Below, in pieces: positions 6,749 through 10,013 of a stretch of 10,013 nt of DNA (positions are counted from its first letter, which is position 1; each line of letters begins with the position of its first letter). The translations under genes and the position numbers were made by a program. This DNA is from Akkermansiaceae bacterium UBA5020 (GTDB lineage Bacteria > Verrucomicrobiota > Verrucomicrobiia > Verrucomicrobiales > DEV007). The DNA lies in assembly GCA_002396885.1 (NCBI GenBank), contig DGXY01000071.1, positions 21,033 through 31,045 of the forward strand, written 5' to 3'. Below the pieces are notes generated by a model, which had not been told where the DNA came from, did no database searches, and was given only the letters and a program-made list of their open reading frames with translations.

Positions 6749-7389
6749 GCGGGGGAGATGGCGAGTCGTGCCTCGAAGGTGCGGACGAGGGCAGCAAAAA
6801 CCTCGTCGATCGAAGCCGAGGCGTCGATGACGGCGATGCGTCCCGGCTCCGCGGCGGCGAGTGCGAGGTAACCACGGCGCACGGACTCGAAAAAGGCGAG
6901 CGGCTCGGACTCCATGCGGTCGTGCTGATCGCCGCTCGCGGCGACGGCGCGGGCGTGGCCAATGGCGGCGTCGAGATCGAGGAGGAAAGTCAGCTCGGGC
7001 AGGGCCGACCCGACGGCAAAGGCGTTGATGTGTCGCACCGCTTCGGGGTCGAGCCCGCGCCCGACGCCCTGATAGACGGTGGTCGAATCGAGAAAGCGAT
7101 CGGCCACGACCCAGACCCCTCGATCGAGGGCCGGCCGGATGACCTCGCGCACGAGCTGGGCCCGGCTCGCGGCGAAGAGGAGCAACTCGCTCTCGGCCGT
7201 CAGGGCGGCCCCGTCAGGATCGTGCTGGAGGAGGTGGCGGATCTTTTCCCCCACGCCGGTTCCGCCCGGTTCGCGCGTCACGAGGACCTCACGCCCGGTG
7301 CCGCGCAGCCAGTCGACGAAACGACGGATCTGCGTCGACTTGCCGCAGCCCTCGGAGCCTTCGAAAGAGATGAATTTCCCGCGTTGCAT
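6745..7389 (-). CDS. tmk: thymidylate kinase
   Basis: This 214-residue enzyme phosphorylates dTMP to dTDP with ATP in the cytoplasm, an essential step toward dTTP. The P-loop GSEGCGKST is at 11-19, followed by the substrate motif REPGGTG (39-45), the DRF..S..YQG motif (97-108) and a LID-region DRME at 157-160. Length is typical. The frame stays open for 29 more codons upstream to an ATG at 7476, but that start would overlap hisI on the other strand and add sequence foreign to the family; starting at MQRGKFISFEG puts the P-loop where it belongs. No Shine-Dalgarno sequence lies just before this ATG. A perfect AAGGAGGTG is present on the minus strand at 7449-7441, but 51 bases upstream with no start codon at a usable distance. 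It forms a 4-bp overlapping pair with holB and is divergent from hisI. Confidence 0.94.
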   Translation of the reverse strand: MQRGKFISFEGSEGCGKSTQIRRFVDWLRGTGREVLVTREPGGTGVGEKIRHLLQHDPDGAALTAESELLLFAASRAQLVREVIRPALDRGVWVVADRFLDSTTVYQGVGRGLDPEAVRHINAFAVGSALPELTFLLDLDAAIGHARAVAASGDQHDRMESEPLAFFESVRRGYLALAAAEPGRIAVIDASASIDEVFAALVRTFEARLAISPA

Positions 7390-7463
7390 GAAAGTGGAAT
7401 CCGTAGAAGAATGCCAACTCGGCCGCGACCCGTCGCGCCCCACCTCCTTGAAACACGCATCCC
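7390..7463. promoter_or_regulatory. divergent tmk/hisI control region with a GC dyad
   Basis: These 74 bases lie between the divergent starts of tmk and hisI, so promoters for both are expected here or within the gene starts. The clearest structure is CGCGAC-CC-GTCGCG at 7424-7437, a perfect 6-bp dyad that could be an operator or an RNA hairpin in the tmk leader. The minus strand also carries AAGGAGGTG (7449-7441) beside it. I find no convincing -35/-10 pair in either direction. Confidence 0.4.
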
Positions 7464-7916
7464 ATGTCCAATTCAACTGAAATCACCTTCGGCTCGCGGG
7501 AAGACCGCGGCGCGGTCGAGACCGGTCTCGTCTTTGCCCCGAAATTCGACGAGCACGGGCTGATCGTGGCGGTGGCTCAGGATGAGACGACGCATGAGGT
7601 CCTCATGGTCGCCTACATGAACGAGGAATCCCTCCGCCAGACCCTCGCACTCGGCGAGGCGGTCTATTATTCCCGCAGCCGGAAGCAACTCTGGCACAAG
7701 GGTGCGACCTCGGGCCACACCCAGGTCGTCAGCAAGATCCTCACCGACTGCGATCAGGACGCCATCGTCCTCAAGGTGCACCAGCACGGCCCGGGCTGCT
7801 GCCACGCCGGATACCGATCCTGCTTTTACCGGAATATACAGGAACCCGGCGCTCCCGTAGCCTTGGGCCAGGAGATCGTCGATCAGTCCTACGATCCCGG
7901 AAAGGTCTACAAATAA
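7464..7916 (+). CDS. hisI: phosphoribosyl-AMP cyclohydrolase
   Basis: This 150-residue enzyme opens the purine ring of phosphoribosyl-AMP to give ProFAR, the third step of histidine synthesis, in the cytoplasm. The family motifs are all present: GLIVAVAQD (32-40), VAYMNEES (49-56), YYSRSRKQLWHKGATSGHTQ (68-87), the metal-binding DCDQD (95-99) and GPGCCHAGYRSCFYR (109-123). Cys96, Cys113 and Cys120 are the likely zinc ligands, and the Asp residues at 95, 97 and 99 the likely magnesium ligands. It is the mono-functional form with no fused HisE pyrophosphohydrolase domain, and no other his gene is in the window, so the pathway must be scattered in this genome. The ATG has no Shine-Dalgarno sequence. 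It is followed after 34 bp by the aldolase/dehydrogenase gene on the same strand, perhaps co-transcribed, although the functions are unrelated. Confidence 0.95.
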   Translation: MSNSTEITFGSREDRGAVETGLVFAPKFDEHGLIVAVAQDETTHEVLMVAYMNEESLRQTLALGEAVYYSRSRKQLWHKGATSGHTQVVSKILTDCDQDAIVLKVHQHGPGCCHAGYRSCFYRNIQEPGAPVALGQEIVDQSYDPGKVYK

Positions 7917-7950
7917 GGTCCTCATCGCCCTCTCTTTCCCAATTCCCGTC

Positions 7951-9924
7951 ATGAAATCCCTCTGGTCCGACAGCGACGCCCGCAAATTCAAGACCCCCCT
8001 CGAAAAGCGCGTCTACACCTCGCGCCTCCTCGGTGCCAATCCCGAACTCGTCCTCCACGGCGGCGGGAACACCTCGGTGAAAGCGAAGGAGAAGGATTTC
8101 TTCGGCGATCCTGTCGAAGTCATCCATGTGAAAGGCTCGGGCTGGGATCTCGCCACGATCGAGGCCGCCGGCTTCGCTCCCGTGCGGATGGAGGCTCTCT
8201 TGAAAATGGCCAAGCTCGACACCCTGAGCGACGCCGAGATGGTGAAGCAGCAGCGCGCCGCCATGCTCGATCCCGGGGCCCCGAATCCAAGCATCGAGGC
8301 CATCCTCCACGCCGTCATCCCGCAGAAATTCGTCGATCACACCCACGCGAACGCCATCGTCGCGATCACGAACCACAAGGACGGCCGCAAGGTCGTCGAG
8401 GATCTCTACGGCGACCGCGTCGCGATCATTCCCTACGTGATGCCAGGCTTCGACCTCGCCAAGGCCGTGGCGAAGGCCCTCGCCAAAGTGGAAGCGAAGA
8501 AGCTCGAGGGACTCATCCTCATGAACCACGGCATCTTCACGATGCACGATGACGCCCGCGAGAGCTACGAACTGATGATCCGTCTCGTGACCGAGGCGGA
8601 GAAGCTTCTCTCCGACAGGCTCGGCAAATCCTTCTCCCTGCCCAAGGCCAAGGCGAAGGAAGACCTCCTCGGTCTCGCCGCGATCCGTCAGGGCGTCTCG
8701 AAGCTGCGCGGCGTGCCCGTGATCGCCTCGCTCGACGCCTCCGACGAGGCCGCTGGCTTCTCCGCCCGCAAGGATGTCACCAAACTCGCGACGCGTGGTC
8801 CCCTCACTCCCGACCACACGATCCGCACGAAGCGCATCCCTGCCGTCGTCGGAACCGATCCTGACAAAACCCTCGCGAAATACGCCGCCGATTACCGCGC
8901 CTACTTCGAGGCGAACCAGAAGGGCGAGACCCTGCTCGCACCCGACCCGCGTTGGTTGGTTTGGCAGGGCCACGGGGTCGTCAGCTTCGGTGCGACCGAG
9001 AGCGAGGCTGCTGTCCTCCGCGATATCTCGACCCACACCTGGAAAACGATCCAGCTCACCGAGTCCGCCTTCGCCGGAGGCTGGAAGCCGCTCCCTGCTG
9101 CGAAACTCTTCGAAATCGAATACTGGGACCTCGAGCAGGCCAAGCTGAAGAAGAGCGGCCACGCCCCGACCCATCAGGGTAAGGTCGCCATCGTGACCGG
9201 GTCTGCGGCCGGGATCGGCTTCGCCTGCGCCGCCTCGCTCGCCCACCAGGGCGCGAAGGTCATCGGGATCGACCTCAGCCCCGATATCGGGGAACAAATG
9301 GCCAAAATCGGCGGCATCGGCATCGTCGCGAACCTCACCGACGACGCCAAGGTCAAGGAAGCGGTCGAGAGTGTCGTGCGCCAGTTTGGCGGACTCGACA
9401 TCCTCGTCAGCAACGCCGGCATTTTCACCGCCGGAGCCTACCTCGATGATCTCGAGCAGTCGAATTGGGACAAGTCCATGGCCGTGAACCTCACGAGCCA
9501 TCAGAAGCTGCTGAAATACACGATCCCTTATCTCAAGAAAGGTATCGATCCCGCCATCGTCCTCGTCGGATCGCGCAACGTGAACGCCCCCGGAGCCGGT
9601 GCGGCGAGCTACTCCTGCGCCAAGGCCGGGCTCACCCAGCTCTGCCGCGTCGCCGCGCTTGAGCTCGCGCCTTTCGGCGTGCGCTGCAACATCATCCACC
9701 CCGACGCCGTCTTCGACACGAAACTCTGGACCCCCGAGAATCTCAAGCGTTCCGCCGAGCGCTACGGCATGACGATCGAGGAATACAAGACCCGCAATCT
9801 CCTCAAGACCGAGATCAAATCCCGCGACGTCGGGAACATGGTCGCGGCCATGGCCAGCCCTCTTTTCGGAAAGACGACGGGTGCCCAGGTGCCGGTCGAC
9901 GGCGGGAATGACCGGGTGATTTGA
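7951..9924 (+). CDS. bifunctional class II aldolase / short-chain dehydrogenase
   Basis: This 657-residue fusion matches the RhaEW/YuxG-type family annotated as rhamnulose-1-phosphate aldolase/lactaldehyde dehydrogenase. The N-terminal half is a class II aldolase/adducin domain with GGGNTSVK (37-44), Zn ligands His130 and His132 (DHTHANA) and His193 (MNHGIF). The C-terminal half (about 409-657) is a classical SDR: TGSAAGIG (416-423), Asp441 at the end of strand two favouring NAD, NAG (488-490), and catalytic Ser541, Tyr554 and Lys558 at canonical spacing. The family would split a deoxy-sugar 1-phosphate such as L-rhamnulose-1-phosphate into DHAP and lactaldehyde and oxidise the aldehyde. No rhamnose isomerase, kinase or microcompartment shell gene is in the window, so the sugar is inferred from family only. 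MKSLWSDSDA is a family-like start; no Shine-Dalgarno sequence precedes it. Both active sites look intact. Confidence 0.9.
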   Translation: MKSLWSDSDARKFKTPLEKRVYTSRLLGANPELVLHGGGNTSVKAKEKDFFGDPVEVIHVKGSGWDLATIEAAGFAPVRMEALLKMAKLDTLSDAEMVKQQRAAMLDPGAPNPSIEAILHAVIPQKFVDHTHANAIVAITNHKDGRKVVEDLYGDRVAIIPYVMPGFDLAKAVAKALAKVEAKKLEGLILMNHGIFTMHDDARESYELMIRLVTEAEKLLSDRLGKSFSLPKAKAKEDLLGLAAIRQGVSKLRGVPVIASLDASDEAAGFSARKDVTKLATRGPLTPDHTIRTKRIPAVVGTDPDKTLAKYAADYRAYFEANQKGETLLAPDPRWLVWQGHGVVSFGATESEAAVLRDISTHTWKTIQLTESAFAGGWKPLPAAKLFEIEYWDLEQAKLKKSGHAPTHQGKVAIVTGSAAGIGFACAASLAHQGAKVIGIDLSPDIGEQMAKIGGIGIVANLTDDAKVKEAVESVVRQFGGLDILVSNAGIFTAGAYLDDLEQSNWDKSMAVNLTSHQKLLKYTIPYLKKGIDPAIVLVGSRNVNAPGAGAASYSCAKAGLTQLCRVAALELAPFGVRCNIIHPDAVFDTKLWTPENLKRSAERYGMTIEEYKTRNLLKTEIKSRDVGNMVAAMASPLFGKTTGAQVPVDGGNDRVI

Positions 9925-9932
9925 GGGGCGTC

Positions 9933-9952
9933 GCGGAACGGGCGAAGGTTCC
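9933..9952. terminator. hairpin after the aldolase gene, first copy of GCGGAACGGGC
   Basis: GGAAC (9935-9939) pairs with GTTCC (9948-9952) around an 8-base loop, starting 10 bases after the aldolase stop. The position suits a terminator, but the stem is only 5 bp and no T-tract follows. The word GCGGAACGGGC (9933-9943) is repeated exactly at 9996-10006, where a different hairpin forms. Confidence 0.35.
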
Positions 9953-9989
9953 CACGAAGCGTCGCCGCTGACGCGTCCATCGCAGCCAT

Positions 9990-10009
9990 CCCGTAGCGGA
10001 ACGGGCTAC
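9990..10009. repeat. second GCGGAACGGGC copy with two alternative hairpins
   Basis: The word at 9996-10006 repeats 9933-9943. Here it sits in two mutually exclusive stems: CCCGT (9990-9994) with ACGGG (10001-10005), or GTAGC (9993-9997) with GCTAC (10005-10009). The window ends four bases later. This could be one unit of a dispersed intergenic palindromic repeat, or a chance short repeat. Nothing coding is seen in 9925-10013. Confidence 0.4.
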
Positions 10010-10013
10010 CGTT

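Noticed and set aside
5828..6871. 347-codon plus-strand open frame opposite holB and the tmk end
   Set aside because: Antisense shadow of clear HolB and Tmk motifs.
7390..7476. 29-codon N-terminal extension of thymidylate kinase
   Set aside because: It would overlap hisI on the other strand and displace the P-loop from its usual position near the N-terminus.
7771..9699. 642-codon minus-strand open frame opposite the aldolase/dehydrogenase
   Set aside because: The plus strand encodes intact aldolase and SDR motifs over the same span; the antisense product has no recognisable domain. Long shadow frames are expected in GC-rich coding DNA.

Overview
The window is GC-rich bacterial chromosome with tightly packed genes and no transposase, integrase, phage gene, tRNA, rRNA or CRISPR array that I can see. 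The gene content points to the Planctomycetes-Verrucomicrobia group, more likely Verrucomicrobiota. The clearest sign is a secreted protein that fuses a DUF1080 (LamG-like, 3-keto-disaccharide hydrolase) domain to an esterase, an architecture typical of those phyla. Taxonomy is inferred from content, not proven.

Layout. A short plus-strand lipoprotein gene (64-462) converges on a long minus-strand block (469-7389). Read in its own direction, that block runs: thymidylate kinase (tmk), a DNA polymerase III delta-prime-like clamp-loader subunit (holB), a CHAD-domain polyphosphate-binding protein, the secreted DUF1080-esterase fusion, a small secreted alpha/beta hydrolase, a free-standing condensation/acyltransferase-fold protein, and an integral-membrane ICMT/PEMT-like methyltransferase. 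tmk/holB and acyltransferase/methyltransferase each overlap by 4 bp (ATGA), so both pairs are probably translationally coupled. A 74-bp divergent region then leads to plus-strand hisI (phosphoribosyl-AMP cyclohydrolase) and a 657-residue aldolase/short-chain dehydrogenase fusion (7951-9924). The window ends in a noncoding stretch with two hairpins built on the same 11-base word.

How the genes work together. tmk and holB are housekeeping DNA-precursor and replication genes often found side by side. hisI belongs to histidine synthesis. The DUF1080-esterase and the aldolase/dehydrogenase fit a carbohydrate-degrading lifestyle: outer hydrolysis or deacetylation of plant or algal sugars, then cleavage of a deoxy-sugar phosphate with oxidation of the aldehyde. 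The most intriguing part is the 469-2999 cassette: secreted hydrolase, HxxxD acyl/condensation enzyme, membrane methyltransferase. It looks like a small, possibly undescribed pathway that makes or modifies an acylated, methylated or lipid-like product. Its substrate cannot be read from the sequence.
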